In this document: piece by piece, positions 1 to 8,175 of the stretch
How positions within the stretch are numbered: the stretch's first letter is position 1
Layout of the letters: every line of letters begins with the position of its first letter
Origin: Liquorilactobacillus mali
GTDB taxonomy: Bacteria; Bacillota; Bacilli; Lactobacillales; Lactobacillaceae
NCBI RefSeq assembly: GCF_001437155.1
Contig: NZ_JQAR01000005.1
Coordinates: 33,990 to 75,027, forward strand
Direction: 5' to 3'
DNA: 41,038 nucleotides
Notes under the pieces: generated by a model
What the model was told of the DNA's origin: nothing
The model's database searches: none
The model's input: the letters and a program-made list of their open reading frames with translations, nothing else
Program-made: the position numbers and the translations under genes

Positions 1-14
1 AACAAGAGGACAAC
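1..14. other. Probable attL core (14-bp direct repeat)
   Basis: The window opens with AACAAGAGGACAAC, found again exactly at 40920-40933 in the last codons of the integrase gene. Two identical copies flanking a full prophage, one at the integrase end, are what site-specific integration leaves. The repeat may extend further left than the window. Joining the two copies as in an excised circle puts TGA directly after the core in the integrase frame, which fits a true attP. Confidence 0.72.
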
Positions 15-106
15 TGATTTAACTTACGTAAATTATAACATGGTTTGTAGGCAAGTTGTACCGTCTACCTTATCTCTGTATCATTGCTATGCTACCTTTG
101 GCCATT

Positions 107-147
107 AAAGCAGATGAACTTGATTGTAAAGTTTGTCTGCTTTTTTT
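107..147 (+). terminator. Rho-independent terminator after attL
   Basis: AAAGCAGA (107-114) pairs with TCTGCTTT (136-143), AACTT (117-121) can pair with AAGTT (129-133), and seven T follow (141-147). In the excised circle this lies about 100 bases past the shortened integrase gene, so it would end the integrase transcript. In the prophage it shields the module at 174-1011 from transcription entering from the left. Positions 15-106 hold no gene; an 8-bp palindrome TTACGTAA occurs near 24-31. Confidence 0.7.
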
Positions 148-173
148 ATTTCTAAAAAAGTTTGATTTTCCTA

Positions 174-202
174 TTGACGTATCTTAAAAGATACGGTATT
201 AT
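174..202 (+). promoter_or_regulatory. Promoter of the left-end module with palindromic operator
   Basis: TTGACG (174-179) and TATTAT (197-202) are separated by 17 bases, a good sigma-A promoter. The spacer holds GTATCTTAAAAGATAC (179-194), two 7-bp inverted arms around AA. A palindrome between -35 and -10 is a classic repressor site. The natural candidate for its ligand is the helix-turn-helix protein encoded second in the module, which would make it autoregulated; this is inference. Confidence 0.7.
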
Positions 203-246
203 ATAAACATAGAAAGAAATTCAAAAAAATAAAGGGGATAATAAAT

Positions 247-468
247 ATGATTAATGCAAACTTTGGAGATTACGATTTGGTTCAGGTATCAGAGAACGAG
301 TTCAAGAAAGTATTTCATTCAAACGTTCAAGGTAAAAATGAAACATTCACGATTCTTAGCAAGGATTTAGACGCATTCAAAGCTACCGTTAAGGAGATCG
401 AAGAAACAGAAGATAGCGATACTAAATTCAATGATATTGACTATATTGAACGTGAATATCTAATCTAA
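247..468 (+). CDS. Small acidic protein, first gene of left-end module
   Basis: A 73-residue protein with no signal peptide, membrane segment or recognised motif. The last third is rich in Glu and Asp. The start has a ribosome binding site (AAAGGGG about 10 bases upstream) and follows the promoter at 174-202. It is the first of two plus-strand genes between the attachment core and the lysis genes, a place where temperate phages carry genes expressed in the lysogen. Its function is unknown. Pairing with a DNA-binding protein and a private promoter would fit a toxin-antitoxin, immunity or control pair, but no residue proves this. Confidence 0.65.
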   Translation: MINANFGDYDLVQVSENEFKKVFHSNVQGKNETFTILSKDLDAFKATVKEIEETEDSDTKFNDIDYIEREYLI

Positions 469-480
469 TTGAAACTATTT

Positions 481-495
481 AGGGCATTAGGCCCT
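481..495 (+). promoter_or_regulatory. Small hairpin between the two left-end genes
   Basis: AGGGC (481-485) and GCCCT (491-495) form a 5-bp stem with a 5-base loop between the two genes. No T-run follows, so it is not a full terminator. It could tune expression of the second gene relative to the first, or protect the message. Confidence 0.35.
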
Positions 496-517
496 ATTTG
501 TGTATATGGAGGAAAAA

Positions 518-970
518 ATGAAAAAAATAGTTGATTTAGGAAAAATCGAAGATCTTCTCAACAGTGATGTATCGGCATACTCCATTTCAAAAAACACTAA
601 TTTAACACGTGCAGTGATTAACCGGTATCGAACTGGCGAAACCAAACTTGAAAATATGACAATTAGAGTCGCTCTAAAGCTACAGGAATTCTATGACGAA
701 AACTATATTAAACAAACTATCAGCTACGACTCAGGTGAGATGATCACTGAATTGAAAGAAGACATTGCTAGTTTTGGAGATTTTGAGTGCTGGGCGTGGA
801 TTAAAAAAATTGACGGTGTAAAGATATATACGAACTACGACTTCAAGGATAATGCTACACAATTAACGAAAGACGAAGTTAATACTGCGCATGAAAATGG
901 TGAACAGTTTGAAGTATTGAAAGCCAAACATCTACTTAAATTGCTTGAAAAACAGAATGAAATTTTTTAA
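518..970 (+). CDS. HTH protein, second gene of left-end module
   Basis: A 150-residue protein. I chose ATG at 518 over the in-frame GTG at 500 because GGAGG (508-512) sits at the right distance from it. Residues about 8-50 read like a small helix-turn-helix (alternating helix residues, SAYSISKNTNLTRAVINRYR region). The rest (about 70-150) is a mixed alpha/beta segment with FECWAWIKKIDG and a Lys/Leu-rich helix at the end; I do not recognise it. It is co-transcribed with the gene at 247 and probably binds the palindrome at 179-194. Possible roles: autoregulator, antitoxin, or regulator of host or phage genes in the lysogen. Confidence 0.7.
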   Translation: MKKIVDLGKIEDLLNSDVSAYSISKNTNLTRAVINRYRTGETKLENMTIRVALKLQEFYDENYIKQTISYDSGEMITELKEDIASFGDFECWAWIKKIDGVKIYTNYDFKDNATQLTKDEVNTAHENGEQFEVLKAKHLLKLLEKQNEIF

Positions 971-1016
971 ACAAAAATAGCCCCACTTCCAATTGAGAAA
1001 GCAGGGCTTTTAATAT
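971..1016. terminator. Bidirectional terminator between convergent modules
   Basis: AGCCC (979-983) pairs with GGGCT (1004-1008). T follows on the plus strand, and on the minus strand the stem is followed by ATTTTT. It lies between the plus-strand left-end module and the minus-strand endolysin gene and can end both transcripts. Confidence 0.6.
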
Positions 1017-1056
1017 ACGAACAATATTCGATTTTAAGGATCATGAATGTTTGTAA

Positions 1057-2415
1057 CTAGAATGGTTTAACACCAGCATTTAATTTCTTTTGCATGGCAG
1101 CAACCATATTAGAATATCCACTTGAAATTTTACCATCTACTGGTGTTCCTAATTTACGTTGCATAGCTCTAATTGTTTGCGGACCCATGTATCCGTCTTG
1201 TGTCACACCTAAATGCTTTTGAAGTATCTTAATTAGCGAACTAGGTTTACTAATTTTACTATCTTGATACTTCATGTTGTAAATTTTTTGAAGTGCTAGA
1301 GTTGTTTTAGTCTTTACTTTTGAAGATGTAGGCCATTTACCATCAACAACTAGATTATATCCTGTAGTAGAAGTTTTAACAGTGCTACCTGTAGAAGTAG
1401 TCGTGGCTACTTTACCCGTACTTAAAATTTCAACATTAGACTTATCGATCCAACTTAATATTCCTTTAAGCAATACATTATTACCTGAAACTTGCTGAAC
1501 AGTATATGAATTACCTTTAACCCATGATGGAATACTTGTCCCGTTACTCCAATTTGTGGCAGAATAATTTACTTTAACAACATAATCAACTGCAATTGAT
1601 GATTTAGTTGTATTGTTAGCGCTTTGACCTGCTTTAATAGCTGTAGTAGTTGAATCAGTTTTAACCGTTGTGGCACCCGTTTTAGATGCAGTTGTAGTAC
1701 CATCATATCCGTTCCCTGTGATACCAGTTAAATCAATATTACCGTCAACACCACTATTATTAGTACCATAATTATCTGCAAACTGCCAGATAGCTACATT
1801 GTCAAAAGTGGGAAAATAATTAAAATCTGCTGACGTTTGACGTGCTGTTGTCTTATAACTTGCAATCCAAATTTTGTTAGTCCCAAAGCTAGTAGCAATT
1901 TCATTAGTGTTAACATATGACTTTAAATATGGCCTGTAGCTATACAATACTGGGGTATAACCAGCATCTTTAACTAATTGCATAGCAACTTTAATATTAG
2001 CTGTGTTAGCCTCTATATCAGGCGTGGCATTCATTTCATAATCAATGGCCACAATAGAGTTTTTAGGTGTTTGAATCTTGGAAAGCATATCTGCTACATA
2101 TTGCTTAGTCCTAGTTTGATTAGAGCCGTCAGCTAGAAATATATACGAGTGTGCTCTCCGCCCTTGTGCGATAGTATATTGAACCTGTGTAGCATACGTC
2201 GATTGATATATAACTGAATTATTATATATACCACCAATTTGTACAATATTGAACTTTGTATCAGCTGAGCCTAGGTTTCCTAAAGTTCCCTGATACTTGC
2301 TGTTATCAACCCCATAGTCTCCTTTGGTAGAGGTGCTCGCATTAGCATTTAATGCAATAAAAAAAGGAGCAATCAGTGAAATTACTCCTAACAATATTTT
2401 ATTTTTGAGTTTCAT
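1057..2415 (-). CDS. lys: Secreted GH25 endolysin
   Basis: A 452-residue endolysin that cuts the glycan backbone of peptidoglycan. Residues 1-26 are a Sec-type signal peptide: Lys-rich start, hydrophobic core, cleavage after Ala-Asn-Ala. Residues about 30-230 are a glycoside hydrolase family 25 muramidase, with GVDNSKYQG near 35-43 and the D125-Y126-E127 catalytic motif. A Thr/Ser-rich linker leads to an SH3-like wall-binding segment (about 275-332). The C-terminus (about 355-452) is an alpha-helical peptidoglycan-binding region with DGYMGPQT and DGKIS motifs. GGAGG precedes the ATG. It is the last gene of the late operon, after the holin. Export by Sec, as known for phage fOg44 of Oenococcus, means the holin may trigger rather than export it. 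Confidence 0.93.
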   Translation of the reverse strand: MKLKNKILLGVISLIAPFFIALNANASTSTKGDYGVDNSKYQGTLGNLGSADTKFNIVQIGGIYNNSVIYQSTYATQVQYTIAQGRRAHSYIFLADGSNQTRTKQYVADMLSKIQTPKNSIVAIDYEMNATPDIEANTANIKVAMQLVKDAGYTPVLYSYRPYLKSYVNTNEIATSFGTNKIWIASYKTTARQTSADFNYFPTFDNVAIWQFADNYGTNNSGVDGNIDLTGITGNGYDGTTTASKTGATTVKTDSTTTAIKAGQSANNTTKSSIAVDYVVKVNYSATNWSNGTSIPSWVKGNSYTVQQVSGNNVLLKGILSWIDKSNVEILSTGKVATTTSTGSTVKTSTTGYNLVVDGKWPTSSKVKTKTTLALQKIYNMKYQDSKISKPSSLIKILQKHLGVTQDGYMGPQTIRAMQRKLGTPVDGKISSGYSNMVAAMQKKLNAGVKPF

Positions 2416-2424
2416 ATGAACCTC

Positions 2425-2898
2425 CTATTTTGCTACTGATGTAGTTGTTGTTTTACTCTCTAATTCCGTTACGGTTGTTTGTGCTTCTGCTAAGGCCTTC
2501 TTTGCCGATGCTAATTTTTCTGCATCAGTTTCAGCATTTGCCTCTTCCACTGTCTTTTGAGTATATGTTGCTAACGTTCCATCTTGAGTCAAATTTGCAT
2601 ATGCACTTTCAACCGCATTCTGAATAGTTGTTGCATCAGTTTCCTTGAAGCCTAAATTTTTTAGTGCCGTTTCAACGTATGTGACTGCCTTAGACTTCTT
2701 CAATTCGCCCTCAATGTAGGTTGTGACACCTAATTTTTGTAAAGCAACAACTGCATCTTTAGCCAAAGTTGGTAAAATAGAAACTAATGTCTCTGCTGTT
2801 TTGTTAGATTTTAGAAACTTCGCTACATAAGGTACTGCAACACCGATTACTGCTACTACTAAAGTCACAACTGCTTCCGCTATATTTTGTATATTCAT
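2425..2898 (-). CDS. LL-H type phage holin
   Basis: A 157-residue protein with one long N-terminal hydrophobic segment (about residues 6-30, AVVTLVVAVIGVAVPYVA) and a long charged, mainly helical tail ending in a Thr-rich stretch. This layout fits the LL-H holin family of lactobacillus phages. It sits 9 bases upstream of the endolysin start in the same operon. It is expected to depolarise or permeabilise the membrane at lysis time; with a Sec-exported lysin, its job would be lysin activation. Confidence 0.82.
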   Translation of the reverse strand: MNIQNIAEAVVTLVVAVIGVAVPYVAKFLKSNKTAETLVSILPTLAKDAVVALQKLGVTTYIEGELKKSKAVTYVETALKNLGFKETDATTIQNAVESAYANLTQDGTLATYTQKTVEEANAETDAEKLASAKKALAEAQTTVTELESKTTTTSVAK

Positions 2899-2900
2899 TA

Positions 2901-3104
2901 CTAATCATCCTCCGTTTTATTCCCATTGTTTTTCAACTCATCATTTTCTTTTTTCAACTTTTTTAATTTCGCCTTTAATCTCTCCGTTTCTAAGGTCTCA
3001 TCTACTTCTTTTCCCTCTCTGCGCTTAGTTTCACGATTGGTTATAAAAGCAACCATTATTGACCCAAACGTGGTGATCAGTGCGACTACAATTTGATCGC
3101 TCAA
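2901..3104 (-). CDS. Small membrane protein of lysis module (XhlA-like layout)
   Basis: A 67-residue protein with one N-terminal hydrophobic segment (about residues 4-21) followed by a highly charged coiled coil rich in Lys and Glu. The start is TTG at 3104, preceded by AAAGAG. It lies directly between the four-helix membrane protein and the holin, so a role in lysis is likely: second holin, antiholin or holin partner. The single-helix plus coiled-coil plan resembles hemolysin XhlA-type phage proteins, but I see no diagnostic motif. Confidence 0.7.
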   Translation of the reverse strand: MSDQIVVALITTFGSIMVAFITNRETKRREGKEVDETLETERLKAKLKKLKKENDELKNNGNKTEDD

Positions 3105-3110
3105 TGGTCA

Positions 3111-3491
3111 TCACTCTTTCAATGTTATTTCAGATATCATTGTCACCAGCACAAAACCTGCATACATCGCCTGAAAACTAACATAAGCACCAGTCGCAAA
3201 ATCATGAAATACAAATCCGAGCATAAAAATAAGCCATACAGAAGTAAGCAATCCTGTCATAATTGGTTTATATAAAAACGTATTTAAATCCCACAATGAA
3301 TACACCAGGACAAAAGTTCCCACAACAGCAAGAACAAAAATAAAAGGTGGATCATCTAGTAAATCAAGCACTGAATTGGGCGGTGGGTCAAACGTTCCTG
3401 TACTGTGCCTGATAATGAAGTAAATCCCAAGCCCATATGTTTCTAGTGCCTTAAAAAACCAAAATCTATTCTTTAACAAATGTTTCAGCAT
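3111..3491 (-). CDS. Polytopic membrane protein in lysis module
   Basis: A 126-residue membrane protein with about three to four hydrophobic segments (a first near residues 18-28, then FIFVLAVVGTFVLVYSLW, LLTSVWLIFMLGFVFH and an AMYAGFVLVTMIS segment). I chose the internal ATG at 3491 because AAAGGGGTG lies just upstream of it; the longer frame from 3548 has no such site. Its stop is close to the start of the XhlA-like gene. It could be a holin-class protein or a phage membrane protein of unknown role. Many lactobacillus phages carry a similar protein between tail fibres and holin. Confidence 0.75.
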   Translation of the reverse strand: MLKHLLKNRFWFFKALETYGLGIYFIIRHSTGTFDPPPNSVLDLLDDPPFIFVLAVVGTFVLVYSLWDLNTFLYKPIMTGLLTSVWLIFMLGFVFHDFATGAYVSFQAMYAGFVLVTMISEITLKE

Positions 3492-3550
3492 TTTTATCAC
3501 CCCTTTGCCAACCGCCCACCCAAATTTTACAATAAAAAAGCACTTCATTT

Positions 3551-3688
3551 TTATGATGTGCTCGTTGCCTTAGATTCTTTAATAGTCGTTTCTTCATCGC
3601 TAGTTAACATTCCAGCGTTGAAAAAAGTTTGCAAATCATTATCCGTATACAGCCCTAAAATATAATATTCTTTGATAAAATCAAGCAT
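3551..3688 (-). CDS. XkdX-family small tail protein
   Basis: A 45-residue protein starting MLDFIKEYYILGLYTDNDLQ. The aromatic start, LGLYT motif and a following acidic helix (NAGMLTSDEE) match the XkdX family found downstream of siphophage tail fibre genes in Firmicutes. Its ATG (3688-3686) overlaps the stop of the preceding gene (TGA 3683-3681 lies inside the frame), pointing to translational coupling. Its molecular role is unknown. Confidence 0.72.
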   Translation of the reverse strand: MLDFIKEYYILGLYTDNDLQTFFNAGMLTSDEETTIKESKATSTS

Positions 3689-3914
3689 TTGTATCACCAA
3701 CCTTTGCCGCTAGTGTTGCTAATTGAAGCAAAACTTGCGCGTTGAATTCCTGCTGAGCTGACGCCTCAGCTCCTTCAACCCACACATTGTTTTGACTATC
3801 CCATTTAGGTTTCTTTAATGTGCTTGCAGGAATTACGGTAGTTGAATTTTCAGGTTGAACTGTTGAACTAACTACTTCCATTAAATAGAAATTACTATCA
3901 TAAATATAGTACAT
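3681..3914 (-). CDS. Small tail-fibre-associated protein
   Basis: A 77-residue protein beginning MYYIYDSNFYLMEVV. The centre has a Trp-containing strand pattern (KPKWDSQNNVWVEGAE) followed by a helix. This resembles the short accessory proteins, often with a DUF-type tail domain, encoded between baseplate or fibre genes and XkdX in lactobacillus phages. It starts 2 bases after the fibre gene ends and overlaps the XkdX start. Probably structural or a chaperone for the fibre. Confidence 0.65.
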   Translation of the reverse strand: MYYIYDSNFYLMEVVSSTVQPENSTTVIPASTLKKPKWDSQNNVWVEGAEASAQQEFNAQVLLQLATLAAKVGDTNA

Positions 3915-3916
3915 AT

Positions 3917-5542
3917 TTAGATTCCTCCTTCAACGAACTTAACATTTAGCAGGCCTAAATAATTTAATCGCAGGCTTACCTCTGCGGAGTTTAGGGTAAC
4001 AGAAGCATCTGTATCATTCTTGTACGATAAGAACACGTCTCCATTACTATTAATTCCAACAGAAACCTTCAAGTTCTCAGAATAGCTGTTATTGTTAAGG
4101 CTTATTGCATATTTTCCTAATTCAATATATGTCTTATCAACATTTGATAATTTATAGCTATTCTCAATGTCGGAAATTGTCGCTGAAAAAGTACCTGTTG
4201 TTTGAGCAGGAACTATGATAGAACTGCTAAATTCAATATTAATATTTTCTAGATCCATTCCATTTACAATGAAATCTTTTACAGTTAAGTTAACATCAGC
4301 AGTATCACCATCTTTTTCAAATACTTGGCCGTTAGCTGGCAATGTAACTTCATTATCACTAAGAATTGAGTTTTCAAGATAATGTATTTTAATTGCCACG
4401 TTTGGACCAATTCCTGAGGTATCATTATCATCAGTATGCTTTGAAACTAAGTTATTATCTTTGAAAGATATTTGTGAACCATAATAGAAATAGACATGTG
4501 CTTCCAAGTTTCTTTCAAAGTGATTACCATAGAATTTAGTATATTTAAGTTGATTAATATAAAGCCCATATTGTGTATTCCTATCAAAATTGTTTCCAAA
4601 AATCAAATTATAGTTTCCTTGAATAGACATACCTATGTTATTCCATTCAATTCTATTGTTAGAAATAATATTATCGTTAGAAGAGTCTAATTGAAGACCA
4701 GTCCCATTCGAATAAAAGTCCGAATTGACTACTCGGGTATCAGTTAATTGAACTATTCCGGCCGTGGTGCAATTCTGAAATGTACACTTATCAATAACTA
4801 ACGTTTTACCATTTTCTATACCTGTGTCACCTGTGAACTCGCATGTGTCAAGAATTGAGCCATTAAGACCATTAAGGCCTTTCCCCTTGAAAACTATATG
4901 GCTAAATTCAATAGCACTTTTCCCTCCATCATCAGTTGTGCCTGTGAAGGCATAGTCGTCATCAGGAGATATAATAACGGACTTATTAATAGAATTATTC
5001 CAAAACGAGGTTTGTGTTGCTCCAACAATACGTGCATATGTTGTATCTGTGACATTGACTGTTTTTCCAAATTTATAGTTTCCAATTGGTACAAAAATTT
5101 GATAGCCTGAATCAATTGCTTCTTGAAATGCACCCGAATCATCTGTTGTACCATCACCAGCGGCACCGAACCATTTTACATTCACGGCACGTTGCTGAAA
5201 TTCAATATCCCAAAAATCACCTCTTAATTTTGCTGTAATAAATGACTTTGAAAGTAAATCAGAATGCCTGAAATCAATGGTTTCGTTATCGTTAGTTGAA
5301 CCAGCTATTTGATCATTAAATCGGTCATCAATATTTTGAGATTGTTTCTTTGCACTATTTGCAGTATTGTTTGCTTCACTTGAAACTGCTGAACCAATTT
5401 CAATTCCTTGTGCTAAAGCTTCACGGACATCTTTACCATATGTTTTATTTCTGACTGACTTAGATCGCAACAATACGCGTGAATCTACTTCAGCTGTATT
5501 GTAGTCAGAAGGAAAGTTGTTCGTTGTTGTATCACTCGCCAT
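3917..5542 (-). CDS. Beta-helix tail fibre / receptor-binding protein
   Basis: A 541-residue structural protein. The start at 5542 (MASDTTTNN) is favoured because AAAGGAGA is well spaced for it, whereas the upstream ATG abuts it. Residues about 10-110 form a helical N-terminus probably docking to the baseplate. Around residues 120-145 is the pectate-lyase-superfamily signature (VKWFGAAGDGTTDDSGAFQ). Then comes a long run of short strands with Asn ladders (SNDNIISNNRIEWNN, NYNLIFGNNFDRN), typical of a right-handed beta-helix, up to about residue 400. The C-terminal 130 residues look like a beta-sandwich. It probably binds or cleaves a host surface polysaccharide. Confidence 0.8.
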   Translation of the reverse strand: MASDTTTNNFPSDYNTAEVDSRVLLRSKSVRNKTYGKDVREALAQGIEIGSAVSSEANNTANSAKKQSQNIDDRFNDQIAGSTNDNETIDFRHSDLLSKSFITAKLRGDFWDIEFQQRAVNVKWFGAAGDGTTDDSGAFQEAIDSGYQIFVPIGNYKFGKTVNVTDTTYARIVGATQTSFWNNSINKSVIISPDDDYAFTGTTDDGGKSAIEFSHIVFKGKGLNGLNGSILDTCEFTGDTGIENGKTLVIDKCTFQNCTTAGIVQLTDTRVVNSDFYSNGTGLQLDSSNDNIISNNRIEWNNIGMSIQGNYNLIFGNNFDRNTQYGLYINQLKYTKFYGNHFERNLEAHVYFYYGSQISFKDNNLVSKHTDDNDTSGIGPNVAIKIHYLENSILSDNEVTLPANGQVFEKDGDTADVNLTVKDFIVNGMDLENINIEFSSSIIVPAQTTGTFSATISDIENSYKLSNVDKTYIELGKYAISLNNNSYSENLKVSVGINSNGDVFLSYKNDTDASVTLNSAEVSLRLNYLGLLNVKFVEGGI

Positions 5543-5556
5543 CTCCATTCTCCTTT

Positions 5557-7464
5557 CTAAACAAATGCCTTACTATATGAATAACTAGCATCAACTCCGT
5601 ACCCCTGCCAGTCATTACTAAACTGCCATCCCTCTGCACCATCAGGTTTCGTACTTGAATCCCAACTGGCAATCCATTTATATTTGGCCAAACTTCCATC
5701 AAAAACATTATTAGTAAATGAGCTTTCACTGCCATACAGGCAAGTGTTTGTATATCCAGCACCAGTCAATACCTCTAAAAATGTCGTAATTGCTGAATCT
5801 AAATCAGTTTTTGAATTACTCAATACATTTCCTTCAACATCAAGTGCAACTACCTTCGCCTTATCTATATTGTTGGCTTGCAACTGTGCTAAAAAGTTAT
5901 TAGCCTCGGCAGTTGCATTAGCAATACTTTCAAAATAGTGATAACAACCGACCAGCTTTAAACCTGCAGTCGTACTATTAGCTAATTGTGTACTTGCCAA
6001 AGTATTATTTTCATTTCCGCTTGAACCATCAGAAAGCTTAACCATTACACCTTTTGCACCTGCATTAACACACTTTGTAAACCAGGTGACTGATGTGTCT
6101 GATTGGTATTGCGAAACATCAATGAAAATTGAACCTGAAACCCAGGTACTATCTTTCAATTCATCAATCTGCTTTTGTAATTCATCTTTTACTGATTGCA
6201 AATTATCAGGTATAAAATCAACCGTTTCTTGTAATGCATTCAATTTCTTTTGTGCTGCTAAGGTCCTTGCTTCAAGTTGTGCAGCTTTTATTTGCAGACC
6301 AGAAACAATTGCATTACTTCGCTGTATTTGATTTTGAAATTCAGCCCAGCTAACTGATTTATCTCCAATTGTCAATGAAGATTGCAAAGGATTATTTATA
6401 TCCAATGAAATACTAATTATTCGAAAATAATCATCTATACCCTCAAGCTGATTGATCACATGGTAATAATTACCTACTTCAAAATCATCTACTGCCAATC
6501 CTAACTGAAACAAATCGACTGCTTCGAGTTCATATCCAATCATGACTGATTTAAATGTTTCTAGGTATGCCTTTGCCTTAGTCAGAAGATTGCTTGCAAC
6601 TGTCACATCATCCCAAGACTTTGTTCCTGAAATACGGCCATATCTATTAATTAATTCGGCTGACTCAATATATTTCTTCCCGCCATTTACACTTGAGATG
6701 TCCAATCTAGGACTTGCAACATCACCTGATGTATCTGTAGAACTATCCGTCGAATCACTCTCAATTGTTGCACCAAAAGGATATAGTACTGTCAATATTC
6801 CTGATAGGTTAGGTTTTGTGTACAACGATATTAGGTTCTTATTTAATTTTATTTCTTGCTTGCCTTTGATATTTTGATCTAGTGTCCAGTCAATATATGC
6901 AACACCATTTTCATTACGAATCTTTAACTCTCCACCCAAATCATCATTAGAAATTAAGTCAGTATCTATTTCATCAAATGTGTTAAGCCCATCCTCAACG
7001 TAACAATACAAGTAATTAGTTGAGTTAGTTACAGTCACATTTCCCAATTGAAATTGTCTTTTCGAGTCAACCTGGGCGTTATGTGTATCAATTAAATACT
7101 TGAAGAAATCATACGGCTTCATTTGCACTTTTTTATACGTTTGAATTGAATCATTTAAAGAAGCCATCTGCGATTCGCAAATGACTTGTTTATAAAATGT
7201 TCCATCTGAATTCAATTGTATTTGGATACTTGCTACTCTTCCTTTAAATATTAGTTTCGAACTTGTCATATTTATAACTTCAATGTAAGTTATCCATTCT
7301 TGAAGTAGTGAGTATCCAGGATTGCTAGGCAATATGTTGAACTGAAATGAATCAGCTGCATTAATGCCCTGAGCAATCGTTGTGTCAGTCAAACGATACT
7401 TAGTAAAGTAATCATCATGTATAATCGTTTCAATTCCGTTATTCCCGATTGTTACGCGATACAA
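5557..7464 (-). CDS. tal: Tail-associated lysin (Tal) with C-terminal GH25 domain
   Basis: A 635-residue fusion. The N-terminal part (about 1-370) is the baseplate-hub fold of siphophage Tal/prophage endopeptidase tail proteins, directly after the Dit gene as expected. A helical linker (about 370-435, repeated Gln/Lys/Leu) follows. The C-terminus (about 445-635) is a GH25 muramidase: FIDVSQYQSD at its start, a CYHYFE strand, LDVEG with the catalytic Asp and Glu near 540, and WIASWD/EGWQFS near the end. It should open the cell wall locally during DNA injection. The phage therefore has two GH25 enzymes, one on the tail and one secreted. Confidence 0.88.
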   Translation of the reverse strand: MYRVTIGNNGIETIIHDDYFTKYRLTDTTIAQGINAADSFQFNILPSNPGYSLLQEWITYIEVINMTSSKLIFKGRVASIQIQLNSDGTFYKQVICESQMASLNDSIQTYKKVQMKPYDFFKYLIDTHNAQVDSKRQFQLGNVTVTNSTNYLYCYVEDGLNTFDEIDTDLISNDDLGGELKIRNENGVAYIDWTLDQNIKGKQEIKLNKNLISLYTKPNLSGILTVLYPFGATIESDSTDSSTDTSGDVASPRLDISSVNGGKKYIESAELINRYGRISGTKSWDDVTVASNLLTKAKAYLETFKSVMIGYELEAVDLFQLGLAVDDFEVGNYYHVINQLEGIDDYFRIISISLDINNPLQSSLTIGDKSVSWAEFQNQIQRSNAIVSGLQIKAAQLEARTLAAQKKLNALQETVDFIPDNLQSVKDELQKQIDELKDSTWVSGSIFIDVSQYQSDTSVTWFTKCVNAGAKGVMVKLSDGSSGNENNTLASTQLANSTTAGLKLVGCYHYFESIANATAEANNFLAQLQANNIDKAKVVALDVEGNVLSNSKTDLDSAITTFLEVLTGAGYTNTCLYGSESSFTNNVFDGSLAKYKWIASWDSSTKPDGAEGWQFSNDWQGYGVDASYSYSKAFV

Positions 7465-8175
7465 TCAGATCACCTCTTTTGTAAAATGAAATTTAACTGT
7501 TCCATTACCGTTCAAAGTAACAACATTTTCGCAACGTTCTAACACTAAACCAGTATCGGTGTAGCTTCCCGTTGAAAATGACTTTGTTTCATTATTCATC
7601 GCAACGGTCACGCTACCGGTTACATCTATTTCAGGACTTAATACTGTTGCACCAGTATTGATCAATAAAATTTGCTGACTACCTGATACATTAAATGAAG
7701 TATCTTGTGCGACATCGTTATCAAAATCAAATGTGTCCCAAATATCTTCACCCTCTTCAAAATTACGGATTCGAAATGGATAACAAGTAAAACTTACTTT
7801 GAAGAATGCATAATCAATATTATCTGTGTATTCCGGAGCAGATTGAACTTCCGCTTTGAAGTAATAACCAGGAATTGCAGAGTCTTGAAGTAAATGCTGT
7901 GACCCTGGTATCAACCAATTTGCAATCATCCCTTTTCTGTGTTCCAGTTCGACGGTATCAAGAGCATTAATATCACAAATTAGAAAAGTATACTCAAGCG
8001 TTCGTTCGGAATACACATCTCCAAAAATCTTTGCGTAATCATAATAAAGACTTGTATTAGGTATCTGAATACGAGTCTTACTTTTTTCAGGAAGTCCCAC
8101 ATTAGCTTCATTAATCACACAATTGAAATCATCTAGGCTACTTTTAGAATCAAAATTAATGAATCTTTCATCCAT
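7465..8175 (-). CDS. dit: Distal tail protein (Dit)
   Basis: A 236-residue protein between tape measure and Tal, the canonical Dit position. The N-terminal half has the mixed strands and helix of the siphovirus tail component family (TLEYTFLICD, KGMIANWLIP, YYFKAEVQS, FKVSFTCYPFR). The C-terminal half (about 150-236) looks like a galectin-like beta-sandwich (STGSYTDTGLVLE). Dit forms the hexameric ring joining tail tube and baseplate. Its start overlaps the tape measure stop by 8 bases. Confidence 0.88.
   Translation of the reverse strand: MDERFINFDSKSSLDDFNCVINEANVGLPEKSKTRIQIPNTSLYYDYAKIFGDVYSERTLEYTFLICDINALDTVELEHRKGMIANWLIPGSQHLLQDSAIPGYYFKAEVQSAPEYTDNIDYAFFKVSFTCYPFRIRNFEEGEDIWDTFDFDNDVAQDTSFNVSGSQQILLINTGATVLSPEIDVTGSVTVAMNNETKSFSTGSYTDTGLVLERCENVVTLNGNGTVKFHFTKEVI

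Noticed and set aside
2445-2627. Plus-strand open frame opposite the holin gene
   Set aside because: Low-complexity Leu/Pro-rich shadow of the Ala/Thr-rich holin on the other strand; no ribosome site.
4894-5166. Second minus-strand frame inside the beta-helix fibre gene
   Set aside because: Lies fully inside the fibre gene in another frame with no ribosome site; the fibre frame has clear family motifs.
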